NCBI RefSeq assembly: GCF_035825295.1
Contig: NZ_JAYMGI010000002.1
Span: 124,001 to 188,000 of the forward strand
Direction: 5' to 3'
Source of the DNA: Actinacidiphila sp. DG2A-62
Lineage (GTDB): Bacteria; Actinomycetota; Actinomycetes; Streptomycetales; Streptomycetaceae
Length of the DNA: 64,000 nucleotides
Shown here: piece after piece, positions 47,868-56,376 of the stretch
How positions within the stretch are numbered: position 1 is the first letter of the stretch
Layout: each line of letters starts with the position of its first letter
Made by a program: the position numbers and the translations under genes
Notes under the pieces: model-generated
Told to the model about the DNA's origin: nothing
The model's input: the letters and a program-made list of their open reading frames with translations, nothing else
The model's database searches: none

Positions 47868-48188
47868 ATGACCGCTGAACTGCCGCCGCTGCCCGCCCTG
47901 ACCAGGTCGGAGGGCGAGGTCGTCGACTGCTATCTGGAGGTCGTCGACCTGCTCGGCCGCATCAACCCCTCGCGCACGACCGACACCTACGCGGCGCTGC
48001 GGGCCGCCCAGGCGCTGGTCGGGCGGGCGGTGGCGCTCAAGGAGGCGCTGACCGTCATGCACATGCGCGGCGAGACCGAGATGCACCCGGCCACGCTGGG
48101 GCGGGCGCTGAGGGTGCTGGACGGCGAACGGCGGTCCGGGCGCGTCGCGGTGACCCCGGCGGCGCCCGCCGGACCGGGGGATCGCTGA
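47868..48188 (+). CDS. Small helical protein in operon with clpP, unknown function
   Basis: A 106-residue protein predicted largely helical: LTRSEGEVVDCYLEVVDLLGRIN, TYAALRAAQALVGRAVALKEAL, MHPATLGRALRVLDGERRSG. It has no recognisable catalytic motif and I do not know the family. The ATG comes 6 bases after the clpP stop. Tight linkage suggests an adaptor or assembly factor for this ClpP, but that is inference. Confidence 0.7.
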   Translation: MTAELPPLPALTRSEGEVVDCYLEVVDLLGRINPSRTTDTYAALRAAQALVGRAVALKEALTVMHMRGETEMHPATLGRALRVLDGERRSGRVAVTPAAPAGPGDR

Positions 48189-48387
48189 GCCGCCGCCGGC
48201 TGAAACCTCCTCAGCTGCCGTGCGTGCCGGCGTACGTGACGCTGCGCAGCCGACACGCGCGACACGCGGCGCGAGTTGCTCATTCCGTTGGGCGTATGAA
48301 AACACGGTCCGCACATCGGCCCGCAGTTGCGCGTGTCGCCTGGACCTCGCCGTCGGCCCCGGTCTCTGCGCTGGTCAGGGCCGCGTG

Positions 48388-48419
48388 CGAGCCGCTCGGA
48401 AAGGGCGCGCGGCGGCTCG
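48388..48419 (+). terminator. Hairpin downstream of the clpP operon
   Basis: CGAGCCGC and GCGGCTCG form an 8-base perfect stem 200 bases after the small gene. No T run follows. The 48189-48549 stretch otherwise contains no gene I can support, though a 46-codon ORF starting at 48297 exists. Confidence 0.45.
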
Positions 48420-48549
48420 TTCATCCTGATAGGTGAAAGGTGACGAGGCTCACACGACGCGATTTCAGCGCCGCATCGGGCCGTCCGGTGCGTAACGATC
48501 CGTGGTGACGACAAGCCCCCGCCGCCGTGGCGGGGCGGTCCACGCGGAC

Positions 48550-48740
48550 GCCCAATCCCGCCGCCGCGCGGATGACCGGTCGACACGAGTGCAACGGCGG
48601 GAGCGGAGGACCCAGCACGACGGGGCGGGGTCCGGGCGGCGATCTGCCGTCCGGACCGCCCCTTGGGGTGAAGCCGCTGTGCGCGGCCGGGCATCTTCGC
48701 CTGCTCGAACCCGACAGGTCATCCTTCGCAGGCTGACGAC
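48550..48740 (+). ncRNA. c-di-AMP (ydaO-yuaA) riboswitch
   Basis: The conserved actinobacterial elements occur in order: CGGATGACCGG, CGGCGGGAGCGGAGGACCCA, CCTTGGGGTGAAGCCG, then GCCGGGCATCTTCGCCTG and the 3' signature CGAACCCGACAGGTCATCC near 48707-48725 with GCAGGC. It ends about a dozen bases before the NlpC/P60 start. Cyclic di-AMP binding is expected to repress cell-wall hydrolase expression, as known for other actinobacterial NlpC and Rpf genes. Confidence 0.93.
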
Positions 48741-48752
48741 GAAGGGTTGCGC

Positions 48753-49367
48753 ATGTCCGCGCTCCACCGCTCATCCTCTGCGGCGCCCGGCCGGTCCTCG
48801 GCGGCGCCTTCCGCGTCTTCCGCATTTTCAGTGTCCGCCGCGTCCTCCGCGCCTCCAGCGTCCTCCGCGCCCGCCGCCCCCTCTCCGGGCGCCGGCCGCA
48901 CCGCGCGCACCAGGCTGTCCCGGATGGGGGCGGCGTCGGTGCTCACCGCCGCGGCCGTGGCCGTCCCCACGCTGCTGCCCGGCGGCGCCCAGCCCGCGCA
49001 GGCCGCCACCCTCGCCGCCAAGGCGCTGAAGGTGGCGGCCTCCAAGAAGGGCTCGCCCTACCAGTGGGGTGCGACCGGGCCGTCCCGCTTCGACTGCTCG
49101 GGGCTGACGCTCTACTCGTACAAGCGGGCCGGCCGGAAGCTGCCGCGCACCGCGGCGGCCCAGTACAACACCACCCGGCACATCACCGCGGGCTCCCGCA
49201 GGGTCGGCGACCTGGTGTTCTTCCACAGCGGCTCGTCCGGCTCCTCGGTCTACCACGTCGGCATCTACGCGGGCAGCGGCCGCATCTGGCACGCGCCGAA
49301 GACGGGCGCGCGGGTGCGGCTGGAGAAGATCTGGACCAGGAGCGTCTGGTACGGGCGCGTCGGCTGA
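48753..49367 (+). CDS. Secreted NlpC/P60 peptidoglycan hydrolase
   Basis: A 204-residue protein. The first 60 residues are Ser/Ala/Pro-rich, followed by a signal-like segment (GAASVLTAAAVAVPTLLP) ending near AQAATLAA. The NlpC/P60 catalytic Cys is in RFDCSGLTLYSYK and His in VYHVGIYAGSG; the third residue is the His of IWHAPKTG. It cuts peptide stems of the cell wall. Expression is controlled by the c-di-AMP riboswitch directly upstream. ATG 48753 follows GAAGGG. The long Ser/Ala N-terminus before the signal is unusual, and a later start is possible. Confidence 0.9.
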   Translation: MSALHRSSSAAPGRSSAAPSASSAFSVSAASSAPPASSAPAAPSPGAGRTARTRLSRMGAASVLTAAAVAVPTLLPGGAQPAQAATLAAKALKVAASKKGSPYQWGATGPSRFDCSGLTLYSYKRAGRKLPRTAAAQYNTTRHITAGSRRVGDLVFFHSGSSGSSVYHVGIYAGSGRIWHAPKTGARVRLEKIWTRSVWYGRVG

Positions 49368-49433
49368 CGGGTGCGGCGGCCGACGTCCGCGGCGAGCCGA
49401 CCGCCGCTGCGGCCGACGTGGCCGCGACCCCGC

Positions 49434-49862
49434 TCAGAGCACCGGGACCGCCCACGGGATCATGATCCACACCGTCTTGCCGCCGTCCTCGGTGGGCGTG
49501 ACCTCCAGCCGGCCGCCGGACTCGCGGGTGAGGTGGCGGACGATCACCATCCCGCGGCCGTTGTCCTGGCGGACCGCGGCCGGCAGCCGCTGCGGCCGGC
49601 GGGGGTGACTGTCCGTGACGCCGATGTGCAGCTCCTCGGAGCGCTCCAGCCGCACGTCCACGGTGAAGGTCGGCGACATCCCGGAGGTGTGCAGCACCGC
49701 GTTGGTGGCCAGCTCCGACACGATCAGCCGGACCGAGTCCACCGCCGGGGAGTCCGGCGGCAGCCCCCACGTCACCAGCAGGTCGCACACGTGGCTACGG
49801 GCCGTCGTCACCGACGCGGGATCGCTCGGCAGGGTGATGGAGGCTTCCTGGAGATCTGCCAT
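49434..49862 (-). CDS. RsbW-like ATP-binding protein (anti-sigma-type histidine kinase fold)
   Basis: A 142-residue HATPase_c domain of the kind used as anti-sigma factors or regulators in streptomycetes. The N box is SELATNAVLHTSG and the G box DNGRGMVIVRHL. It opens with ITLPSDPASVTTARSHV, typical of this group. It lies beside, and divergent from, an HTH/DUF397 pair; this trio is recurrent in streptomycete genomes. Target sigma factor unknown. Confidence 0.87.
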   Translation of the reverse strand: MADLQEASITLPSDPASVTTARSHVCDLLVTWGLPPDSPAVDSVRLIVSELATNAVLHTSGMSPTFTVDVRLERSEELHIGVTDSHPRRPQRLPAAVRQDNGRGMVIVRHLTRESGGRLEVTPTEDGGKTVWIMIPWAVPVL

Positions 49863-49991
49863 GGCGACGCTGTTCCCTTTCCCGCCGTGACCGGACCGGC
49901 GCGAGCACCCGTGAGGCGCACCGCGGACATGTCTGCGAGCGTGCGGTCCGCACCGGAGTGCCTCCATCGTGCCGCCATTACGGACTGTTCA

Positions 49992-50057
49992 CCGAGCAAT
50001 GCATATATCTGTCCCTCAAATCAGTGAACTCTGCTACGTGGATACGCATTCGCTCGG
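49992..50057. promoter_or_regulatory. Long-spaced inverted repeat in divergent RsbW-like/HTH promoter region
   Basis: CCGAGCAATGC (49992-50002) and GCATTCGCTCGG (50046-50057) are inverted copies with one base extra in the right arm, separated by 43 bases that include an AT-rich ATATAT. A looped operator or RNA stem is possible. Confidence 0.4.
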
Positions 50058-50113
50058 CACAATGGCGTATCGCGGCGGCACCACCCGGGGAACAGCAGGA
50101 GGGGCGAATCAGC

Positions 50114-50983
50114 ATGGAACGAGTCCCCGCCGTACGGCGGCGCAGACTCGGCGAGGAGTTGCGCAGGCTGCGCGATCTGGCCGGGCTGACCAGCGGCCAG
50201 GCCGCGCGGCGAGCCGGCTGGCACCAGTCGAAGGTGAGTCGTATCGAGACCGGCCGCAGCACCGCCACGGCGGAGGACGTGATGCTGCTGCTCGACGTGT
50301 ACGGGGTGCGCGACCGGGCGCTGCGCGACCTGCTGGCCACCCTCGCCGGCCGCGGCAGCAGCCGCGGCTGGTGGCACGACTTCCGGGACGTACTGCCCGT
50401 GGAGTACCGGGACTTCATCAGCCTGGAGACCGGCGCGGTGCAGGCCCGCTCGCTGGAGAACAGCGTGGTCCCCGGGCTGCTGCAGACCCCGCGCTACGCC
50501 CGCGCGCTCACCCGCGACGTGATGCCGCACCTGGACCGCCGGGCGGTGGACTCGCTGGTGGAGGTGCGCACCGCGCGGCAGGCGGTGCTGCGCCAGGACC
50601 CGCCGCTGGAGCTGTGGGCGGTGCTGGACGAGGCGGTGCTGCGGCGCGGCGTCGGCGGCCGGGAGGTGATGGACGGCCAGCTGCGCCACCTCCTGGAGGT
50701 GGCCGAACTCCCCCATGTGCGGCTGCAGGTGCTGCCGTTCTCCGCCGGCGGCCACATGGGGGTGACGAATTCTTTCGTCATGTTCTCCTTTCCGCGCACC
50801 TCCGATCTCGATGTGGTCGTCGTCGACCATTTGACCAGCAGTCTTTACGTGGATCGGAAAGAAGACGTCGCCGCGTACGCCGCCGCCTTCACCAGATTGA
50901 GTGCCCGGGCACTTCCGCGCGAGGAATCGACGGCTATGATCACGGCCATCCGTAAGGAGCTGCCCGCCGCGCGCTGCGCATAG
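50114..50983 (+). CDS. HTH regulator with DUF5753 ligand domain (Scr1/WhiJ type)
   Basis: A 289-residue regulator. The XRE-type HTH is LAGLTSGQAARRAGWHQSKVSRIETG. The DUF5753 domain follows: FISLETGAVQARSLENSVVPGLLQTP, LWAVLDEAVLRRGVGG and VLPFSAGGHMGVTNSFVMF. Such proteins pair with a small DUF397 protein, here the next gene, in developmental and antibiotic control. AGGAGG precedes ATG 50114. Confidence 0.92.
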   Translation: MERVPAVRRRRLGEELRRLRDLAGLTSGQAARRAGWHQSKVSRIETGRSTATAEDVMLLLDVYGVRDRALRDLLATLAGRGSSRGWWHDFRDVLPVEYRDFISLETGAVQARSLENSVVPGLLQTPRYARALTRDVMPHLDRRAVDSLVEVRTARQAVLRQDPPLELWAVLDEAVLRRGVGGREVMDGQLRHLLEVAELPHVRLQVLPFSAGGHMGVTNSFVMFSFPRTSDLDVVVVDHLTSSLYVDRKEDVAAYAAAFTRLSARALPREESTAMITAIRKELPAARCA

Positions 50984-50995
50984 TTGGAGGTTTTC

Positions 50996-51313
50996 ATGGC
51001 GTCGACGTCCCGTTTCCTTTCCGACCCGATCGCGTCGGGGGCGGAGCCCGCGGGGACGGTCCCGGCCGGCACGGCGCACACGGGCACCGCGCTCACCGGG
51101 GCCGCGCTGCCCACGGCCGTGTGGCGGCGCAGCAGTTACAGCACGGCCGCCAACAACTGCGTGGAGACCGCACCGTTGGAGCCGGGACGGCTGGCGGTGC
51201 GCGACTCCAAGGACCCGCTCGGCCCGGTGCTCGGCTTCTCCCCCGACGCGTGGACATCGTTCGTGCGGGCCGTCTGCGGCCGGGACGGCGCCGCGCTCAC
51301 CGCCCGCCCGTAG
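50996..51313 (+). CDS. DUF397 protein
   Basis: A 105-residue protein with the DUF397 core WRRSSYSTAANNCVETA, LAVRDSKDP and FSPDAWTSFVRAV. A Thr/Ala/Gly-rich N-terminal 40 residues precede it. ATG 50996 follows TTGGAGG, 12 bases after the HTH stop. It is the usual partner of the HTH-DUF5753 protein upstream and may modulate its DNA binding. Confidence 0.9.
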   Translation: MASTSRFLSDPIASGAEPAGTVPAGTAHTGTALTGAALPTAVWRRSSYSTAANNCVETAPLEPGRLAVRDSKDPLGPVLGFSPDAWTSFVRAVCGRDGAALTARP

Positions 51314-51379
51314 CCGCCGCGGTCACCGCGCGCCCGCGCCCCGCCGGGTCCGCCGCGGGCCGGCGGCCGCTGTCCGGAT

Positions 51380-52702
51380 TCACCGCGCGCCCGCGGGCGC
51401 GCGGCGCACGATCACCTCGACGGCGGCGGCCACCTGGGCCGGCGTCAGCTCGGAGTTGGCGGTCAGCCGCAGCCGCGAGACCCCGTCCGGCACGGACGGC
51501 GGCCGGAAGCAGCCGACCGCGAGACCGTCGGCGCGGCAGTCCGCCGCCCATTCCACCGCGCTGTTCGGCGAGGGCGCCCGCACCGACACCACACAGGCGT
51601 CGGGCGCGGTCGCGTCCAGACCCGCTTCGGTCAGCCGGCGGTGGAAGGAGCGGGCCGTCTCCCGGGCCCGCTCGGCGCGTTCGGGCTCGCGGCGCAGCAG
51701 CCGCAGCGCCGCGAGGGCGGCGCCGGCCGCCGCGGGCGCGAGCCCGGTGTCGAAGACGAAGGTGCGGGCGGCGTTCACCAGGTGCTCGATCACGGCCGCG
51801 GGGCCGAACACCACACCGCCCTGCGCGCCCAGCGCCTTGGACAAGGTGGCGGTCGCCACCACGTCCGGCGCGCCGGCCAGCCCGGCGGCCCGCGGCGCGC
51901 CCCGGCCGCCGTCGCCGACCACGCCGAGTCCGTGCGCGTCGTCCACCAGCAGCGCGGCGCCGTGGTCGCGGCAGGCGGCGGCGATCCCGGCCAGCGGAGC
52001 GGCGTCGCCGTCCACCGAGTACACCGACTCACCGGCCACCACCGCCGGGCCGCCGCGGTGCGCGTCCAGCGCCTTGCGCACGGCCTCGGGGTCGGCGTGC
52101 GGGACCACCTCGGTGGCGGCCCGGGACAGCCGGCAGCCGTCGATCAGCGAGGCGTGGTTGAAGGCGTCGGAGACCACCAGCATGCCGGGCCCGGTGAGGG
52201 CGGTGACCGCGGCGAGGTTCGCTGCGTAGCCGGAGGCCAGGACGAGCGCGGCGTCGAAGCCGGTGAAGTCGGCGAGTTCCGCCTCCAGTTCCGCGTGCAG
52301 CTCGGTGCTGCCGGTGACCAGCCGGGAGCCGGTGGACCCGGCGCCCCACCGCAGGCAGGCGTCGGCGCCGGCCCGGGCGACCTCGGGGTGGCGGCTCAGG
52401 CCCAGGTAGTCGTTGCCCGCCAGGTCCAGCAGCGGCGAGTCGGCGGGGCGCGGGCGCAGCGTCCGGTTCAGGCCGGCCGCGCGGCGTGCGGCGTCCCGGT
52501 CGGCCAGCCACGCGAAGGGCCCGGCCGGCGCGGCGGCGGGGGCGGGGGCGGCGGCGGGGGTCGGCGCGAACGGGCCGGCGGGGGCCGCGGGTTCCGCCGG
52601 GGCGTCGGGGGCCGCCGAAGGGCCGGGGGCCCCTGGATCGGCGGAATCGGCGGGATCGGCGGGGCCGGCGGGGTCAGCGGCGGTGCGCTCCGCAGTGGTC
52701 AC
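51380..52702 (-). CDS. bioF: 8-amino-7-oxononanoate synthase with long N-terminal extension
   Basis: BioF joins pimeloyl-ACP or -CoA and alanine in biotin synthesis, using PLP. The core is clear: LAGNDYLGLSRHP, GAGSTGSRLVTGS, SDAFNHASLIDG, VDDAHGLGVVG and the PLP lysine in TATLSKALGAQGG. Enzymes of this family normally begin at PFAWLADRDAARRA; here about 65 Ala/Pro-rich residues come before, with no internal ATG or GTG to offer a shorter start. The GTG at 52702 is therefore the best start. The gene is divergent from bioBAD across a 154-base control region. Confidence 0.92.
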   Translation of the reverse strand: MTTAERTAADPAGPADPADSADPGAPGPSAAPDAPAEPAAPAGPFAPTPAAAPAPAAAPAGPFAWLADRDAARRAAGLNRTLRPRPADSPLLDLAGNDYLGLSRHPEVARAGADACLRWGAGSTGSRLVTGSTELHAELEAELADFTGFDAALVLASGYAANLAAVTALTGPGMLVVSDAFNHASLIDGCRLSRAATEVVPHADPEAVRKALDAHRGGPAVVAGESVYSVDGDAAPLAGIAAACRDHGAALLVDDAHGLGVVGDGGRGAPRAAGLAGAPDVVATATLSKALGAQGGVVFGPAAVIEHLVNAARTFVFDTGLAPAAAGAALAALRLLRREPERAERARETARSFHRRLTEAGLDATAPDACVVSVRAPSPNSAVEWAADCRADGLAVGCFRPPSVPDGVSRLRLTANSELTPAQVAAAVEVIVRRAPAGAR

Positions 52703-52764
52703 GTGGGTCCTCGGTTCGGTCGTCGACGCAGCCGTACGGCAGCAACGTACTGGCCCTCACACAT

Positions 52765-52796
52765 GCACACGGTGTGGTGATGCACACACCGCGTGC
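52765..52796. promoter_or_regulatory. 32-bp dyad in the bioF-bioB control region
   Basis: GCACACGGTGTG and CACACCGCGTGC are inverted copies with one mismatched pair, separated by 8 bases, near the middle of the divergent promoter region. This is a plausible operator for a biotin-responsive repressor; no birA or bioQ gene is in the window. Confidence 0.5.
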
Positions 52797-52856
52797 CACG
52801 CGTGTTGTGCCCTCCGGCATTGGCCCGCGGCGGCCCGGTAGGCGAGGATCGCCCCT

Positions 52857-54176
52857 ATGGATCTGCTGACCACTCTCGTGGACAAGGGGCTGCGACGCGA
52901 GCTGCCCACCCGGGACGAGGCGCTTGCCGTCCTGGCGACCTCCGACGACGACCTGCTCGACGTGGTGTCCGCGGCCGGCAGGGTGCGGCGCAAATGGTTC
53001 GGGCGCCGGGTGAAGCTCAACTACCTGGTGAACCTCAAGTCGGGGCTGTGCCCCGAGGACTGCTCGTACTGCTCGCAGCGCCTGGGCTCGACGGCGGACA
53101 TCCTCAAGTACACCTGGCTGAAGCCCGAGGAGGCCGCCGCGGCGGCCAAGGCCGGCGTCGCCGGCGGCGCCAAGCGGGTCTGCCTGGTGGCCAGCGGGCG
53201 CGGGCCCACCGACCGGGACGTGGACCGCGTCGCGCAGACCATCGCGGCGGTCAAGGACCAGAACGAGGGCGTCGAGGTGTGCGCCTGTCTCGGCCTGCTC
53301 GCCGACGGCCAGGCCGAGCGGCTGAAGGACGCGGGCGCGGACGCGTACAACCACAACCTCAACACCTCCGAGGCGACGTACGGCGACATCACCACCACGC
53401 ACACCTACGCCGACCGGGTCGACACCGTGCGGCAGGCCCACGCGGCCGGGCTGTCAGCCTGCTCGGGGCTGATCGCCGGCATGGGCGAGAGCGACGAGGA
53501 CCTGGTGGACGTCGTCTTCTCGCTGCGCGCGCTGGACCCGGACTCGGTGCCGGTCAACTTCCTGATCCCGTTCGAGGGAACGCCGCTGGCAAAGGAGTGG
53601 AACCTCACCCCCCAGCGCTGCCTGCGCGTCCTGGCGATGGTCCGCTTCGTCTGCCCGGACGTCGAGGTGCGGCTCGCGGGCGGACGCGAGGTGCACCTGC
53701 GCACGATGCAGCCGCTGGCGCTGCACCTGGTCAACTCCATCTTCCTGGGCGACTACCTGACCAGCGAGGGCCAGGCCGGCCAGGCCGACCTGGACATGAT
53801 CGCGGACGCCGGCTTCGAGGTGGAGGGCGCGGACACCGCGACGCTGCCCCCGCACCGGGCCGCCGCTGCGGCCGGCGCCGCCGCGGGGCCGGGGGTGTGC
53901 GGCTCGCACGAGGGAGGCGCGTGCGGCTCGCACGAGGCCGGGGCGTGCGGCTCGCACGGGACGGGCGGCTGCGGCTCGGAGACGGCCGGCGGCTGCGGCG
54001 GGCACGAGGCGCTGGTCGGCGCCGCGCACGCGTCGGGCGTAGGGGCCGCGCACGCGTCGGGCGTGGGGGCCGCGCACGACGCGGCGGCCGGCGCCGGGCA
54101 CGAGGAGTCCGCGCGCAGGGACCTGGTGTCGGTGCGCCGCCGCGGCGCGGGGACGGACCTGCCGCCCAATGCCTGA
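52857..54176 (+). CDS. bioB: Biotin synthase with nine-unit Cys/His repeat tail
   Basis: BioB is a radical-SAM enzyme that inserts sulfur into dethiobiotin. The SAM cluster motif [11 protein letters not shown] is near residue 65, then [21 protein letters not shown] and [11 protein letters not shown] with the family spacing. The catalytic body ends about residue 325. Residues 348-419 are nine octapeptide repeats, first CGSHEGGA-like with cysteines, then GAAHASGV-like without. This gives 5 Cys and 8 His in a flexible tail, unlike a plain BioB of about 340 residues. bioA starts 8 bases before its stop. Confidence 0.93.
   Translation: MDLLTTLVDKGLRRELPTRDEALAVLATSDDDLLDVVSAAGRVRRKWFGRRVKLNYLVNLKSGLCPEDCSYCSQRLGSTADILKYTWLKPEEAAAAAKAGVAGGAKRVCLVASGRGPTDRDVDRVAQTIAAVKDQNEGVEVCACLGLLADGQAERLKDAGADAYNHNLNTSEATYGDITTTHTYADRVDTVRQAHAAGLSACSGLIAGMGESDEDLVDVVFSLRALDPDSVPVNFLIPFEGTPLAKEWNLTPQRCLRVLAMVRFVCPDVEVRLAGGREVHLRTMQPLALHLVNSIFLGDYLTSEGQAGQADLDMIADAGFEVEGADTATLPPHRAAAAAGAAAGPGVCGSHEGGACGSHEAGACGSHGTGGCGSETAGGCGGHEALVGAAHASGVGAAHASGVGAAHDAAAGAGHEESARRDLVSVRRRGAGTDLPPNA
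53898..54113. repeat. Nine 24-bp in-frame repeats in bioB
   Basis: Five TGCGGC-starting units ([40 protein letters not shown]) and four related GGCGCGCAC-type units (GAAHASGV twice, [16 protein letters not shown]). The fourth residue is His in eight of nine units. Confidence 0.9.
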
Positions 54177-55473
54177 ACCGCTCGCGCCGGACGTGCTGCT
54201 GGACCTGGACCGGCGGCACGTCTGGCACCCCTACGGTCCGATGCCGGGCCGCCAGGAGCCGCTCGTCGTGGCGTCGGCCTCGGGTGTGCGGCTGCGGCTC
54301 GCGACGCCGGCCGAGGGACGGTCCGAGCTGGTGGACGGCATGTCGTCCTGGTGGTCGGCGATCCACGGCTACCGGCACCCGGTGCTGGACCGCGCGGCGC
54401 GCGACCAGTTGGACCGGATGAGCCATGTGATGTTCGGCGGCCTCACCCACGAGCCCGCGGTACGGCTCGCGGCCCGGCTGGTCGAGATCACCCCGGAGCC
54501 GCTGCGGCACGTCTTCCTCGCCGACTCCGGCTCGGTGTCGGTCGAGGTCGCGCTCAAGATGTGCCTGCAGTACTGGCGTTCGCTGGGCCGCCCGGAGAAG
54601 CACCGGCTGCTCACCTGGCGCGGCGGCTACCACGGCGACACCTGGCAGCCGATGTCGGTGTGCGACCCGGACGGCGGCATGCACCACCTGTGGTCCGGCG
54701 TGCTGGCCCGGCAGGTCTTCGCGGACGCGCCCCCGCCGGGCTTCGACGCCGAGCCCGACCCGGCGTACGCCGCGCGCCTGCGGGAGCTGATCGGGCGTCA
54801 CGCCCACGAGCTGGCCGCGGTGGTGGTGGAGCCGGTCGTGCAGGGGGCGGGCGGCATGTCGTTCCACTCCCCCGGATATCTGCGGGTGCTGCGCGAGGCG
54901 TGCGACGAGCACGACGTGCTGCTGGTGTTCGACGAGATCGCCACCGGCTTCGGCCGCACCGGACGGCTGTTCGCCGCCGAGCACGCCGGTGTCGCGCCCG
55001 ATGTGATGTGCGTGGGCAAGGCGCTGACCGGCGGCTATCTGACGATGGCCGCGGCGCTGTGCACCGCGCGGGTGGCGGAGGGCATCTCGCGCGGCGAGGT
55101 GCCGGTGCTCGCGCACGGGCCGACCTTCATGGGCAACCCGCTCGCGGCGGCGGTCGCGAGCGCCTCGGTCGACCTGCTGCTCGGCCAGGACTGGGAACGG
55201 GAGGTCAAGCGCGTGGAGGCGGGCCTGCGGGAGGGCCTGGCCGCGGCGGCCGGTCTGCCCGGCGTCCGCGACGTCCGCGTCCTCGGCGCGATCGGCGTGG
55301 TCCAGCTCGACCACGAGGTCGACGTCCCCGCCGCCACCCGCGCCGCCGTCCGCGCGGGAGTCTGGCTCCGCCCCTTCCGCGACCTGATCTACACGATGCC
55401 CCCCTACGTCACCGACGACGCCGACCTCGCGGCGGTCTGCCGAGCGGTCCTCGCGGCGGCGACGGCGGGCTGA
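54169..55473 (+). CDS. bioA: Adenosylmethionine-8-amino-7-oxononanoate aminotransferase
   Basis: A 434-residue class III aminotransferase converting the BioF product to 7,8-diaminopelargonate with SAM as amino donor. [11 protein letters not shown] and [16 protein letters not shown] are BioA hallmarks; [26 protein letters not shown] and the PLP lysine in [11 protein letters not shown] follow. [11 protein letters not shown] completes the active site. It overlaps bioB by 8 bases, so the two are co-translated. bioD follows after 136 bases. Confidence 0.95.
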   Translation: MPEPLAPDVLLDLDRRHVWHPYGPMPGRQEPLVVASASGVRLRLATPAEGRSELVDGMSSWWSAIHGYRHPVLDRAARDQLDRMSHVMFGGLTHEPAVRLAARLVEITPEPLRHVFLADSGSVSVEVALKMCLQYWRSLGRPEKHRLLTWRGGYHGDTWQPMSVCDPDGGMHHLWSGVLARQVFADAPPPGFDAEPDPAYAARLRELIGRHAHELAAVVVEPVVQGAGGMSFHSPGYLRVLREACDEHDVLLVFDEIATGFGRTGRLFAAEHAGVAPDVMCVGKALTGGYLTMAAALCTARVAEGISRGEVPVLAHGPTFMGNPLAAAVASASVDLLLGQDWEREVKRVEAGLREGLAAAAGLPGVRDVRVLGAIGVVQLDHEVDVPAATRAAVRAGVWLRPFRDLIYTMPPYVTDDADLAAVCRAVLAAATAG

Positions 55474-55505
55474 CCCCTCCGGCGGCGCGCGCCCCCGGCT
55501 GCCGG

Positions 55506-55530
55506 AAGGGGCGCGGGGAACCGCGCGACC
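55506..55530 (+). repeat. Intergenic streptomycete repeat with GGAA tetraloop hairpin
   Basis: AAGGGGCGCGGGGAACCGCG plus CGACC. GCGCGG and CCGCGC pair perfectly around a GGAA loop (55511-55526). Nearly identical segments (GGGGCGCGGGGAACTGCGCGA type) are familiar from many Streptomyces intergenic regions. It lies between bioA and bioD. Confidence 0.55.
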
Positions 55531-55609
55531 GACCGCCACCGGCACAGGGCCCGGACCCGACCGAACCAACCACCCCGAACGGCACACCCCACAAGGAACG
55601 GAGCAGCGC

Positions 55610-56323
55610 ATGGCCATCGTGGTCGTCACCGGAACCGGTACCGAGGTCGGCAAGACCATGACCACCGCCGCGGTGGCCGCGGCCTCGCTGGCCCAGGGCC
55701 TGAGCGTCGCGGTGCTCAAACCCGCGCAGACGGGCGTCGCGGAGGGCGAGCCGGGCGACGCCGCCGAGGTCGCTCGGCTGGCCGGCCCGGTGACCGCCGC
55801 CGAACTCGCCCGCTACCCCGACCCGCTGGCCCCGGCCACCGCCGCGCGCCGCGCGGGCCTGCCGCCGATCACGCCCAACGACGTCGCCGAGGCCGCGGCG
55901 AAGCTCTCCGCCGTGCACGACGTGGTCCTCGTGGAGGGCGCCGGCGGCCTGCTGGTGCGCTACGACGAGGAGGGCTCCACGCTCGCGGACGTCGCCGCGC
56001 TGATGAGCGCCGGCGTGCTGCTGGTGGCGCCCTCGGGCCTGGGCACGCTCAACGCCACGGCGCTCACCGTGGAAGCGCTCAAGGCCCGAAAGCTCACCTG
56101 CCTCGGCGTGGTCATCGGCAGCTGGCCGGGCGATCCCGACCTCGCCGAGCGCTGCAACGTCACCGACCTGCCGCAGGTCGCCGACGCGCCGCTGCTGGGC
56201 GCGCTGCCGCGCGGCGTGTCGGCGAAGGAGCCGGAGGCGTTCAGGGCCGAGGCGCCCCAGTGGCTGGCGCCGCAGCTCGGCGGCACCTGGGACGCGCAGG
56301 CGTTCACGCAGTTCTACGCGTGA
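55610..56323 (+). CDS. bioD: Dethiobiotin synthetase
   Basis: A 237-residue ATP-dependent carboxylase-like enzyme that closes the ureido ring of dethiobiotin, the substrate of BioB. The P-loop is GTGTEVGKTMT at the N-terminus, the substrate lysine is in LKPAQTGV, and EGAGGLLV binds Mg-ATP. AAGGAACGGAG precedes the ATG. With bioF, bioB and bioA it completes the pathway from pimeloyl thioester to biotin. Confidence 0.95.
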   Translation: MAIVVVTGTGTEVGKTMTTAAVAAASLAQGLSVAVLKPAQTGVAEGEPGDAAEVARLAGPVTAAELARYPDPLAPATAARRAGLPPITPNDVAEAAAKLSAVHDVVLVEGAGGLLVRYDEEGSTLADVAALMSAGVLLVAPSGLGTLNATALTVEALKARKLTCLGVVIGSWPGDPDLAERCNVTDLPQVADAPLLGALPRGVSAKEPEAFRAEAPQWLAPQLGGTWDAQAFTQFYA

Positions 56324-56376
56324 GGGCCGGCGCCGCGGACGGGGGCCGGCGCCGCGGGTGCGGGCCGGCGCCCGCC
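56324..56376. repeat. Three 19-bp repeats between bioD and toxin gene
   Basis: GGGCCGGCGCCGCGG starts at 56324, 56343 and, degenerate, 56362. It fills the gap between convergent genes and could fold as a terminator. Confidence 0.7.

Noticed and set aside
48224-48436. Plus-strand ORF with 46-70 codons before the c-di-AMP riboswitch
   Set aside because: No ribosome binding site, and its 3' end overlaps the terminator-like hairpin. Composition is not distinctive enough to call.
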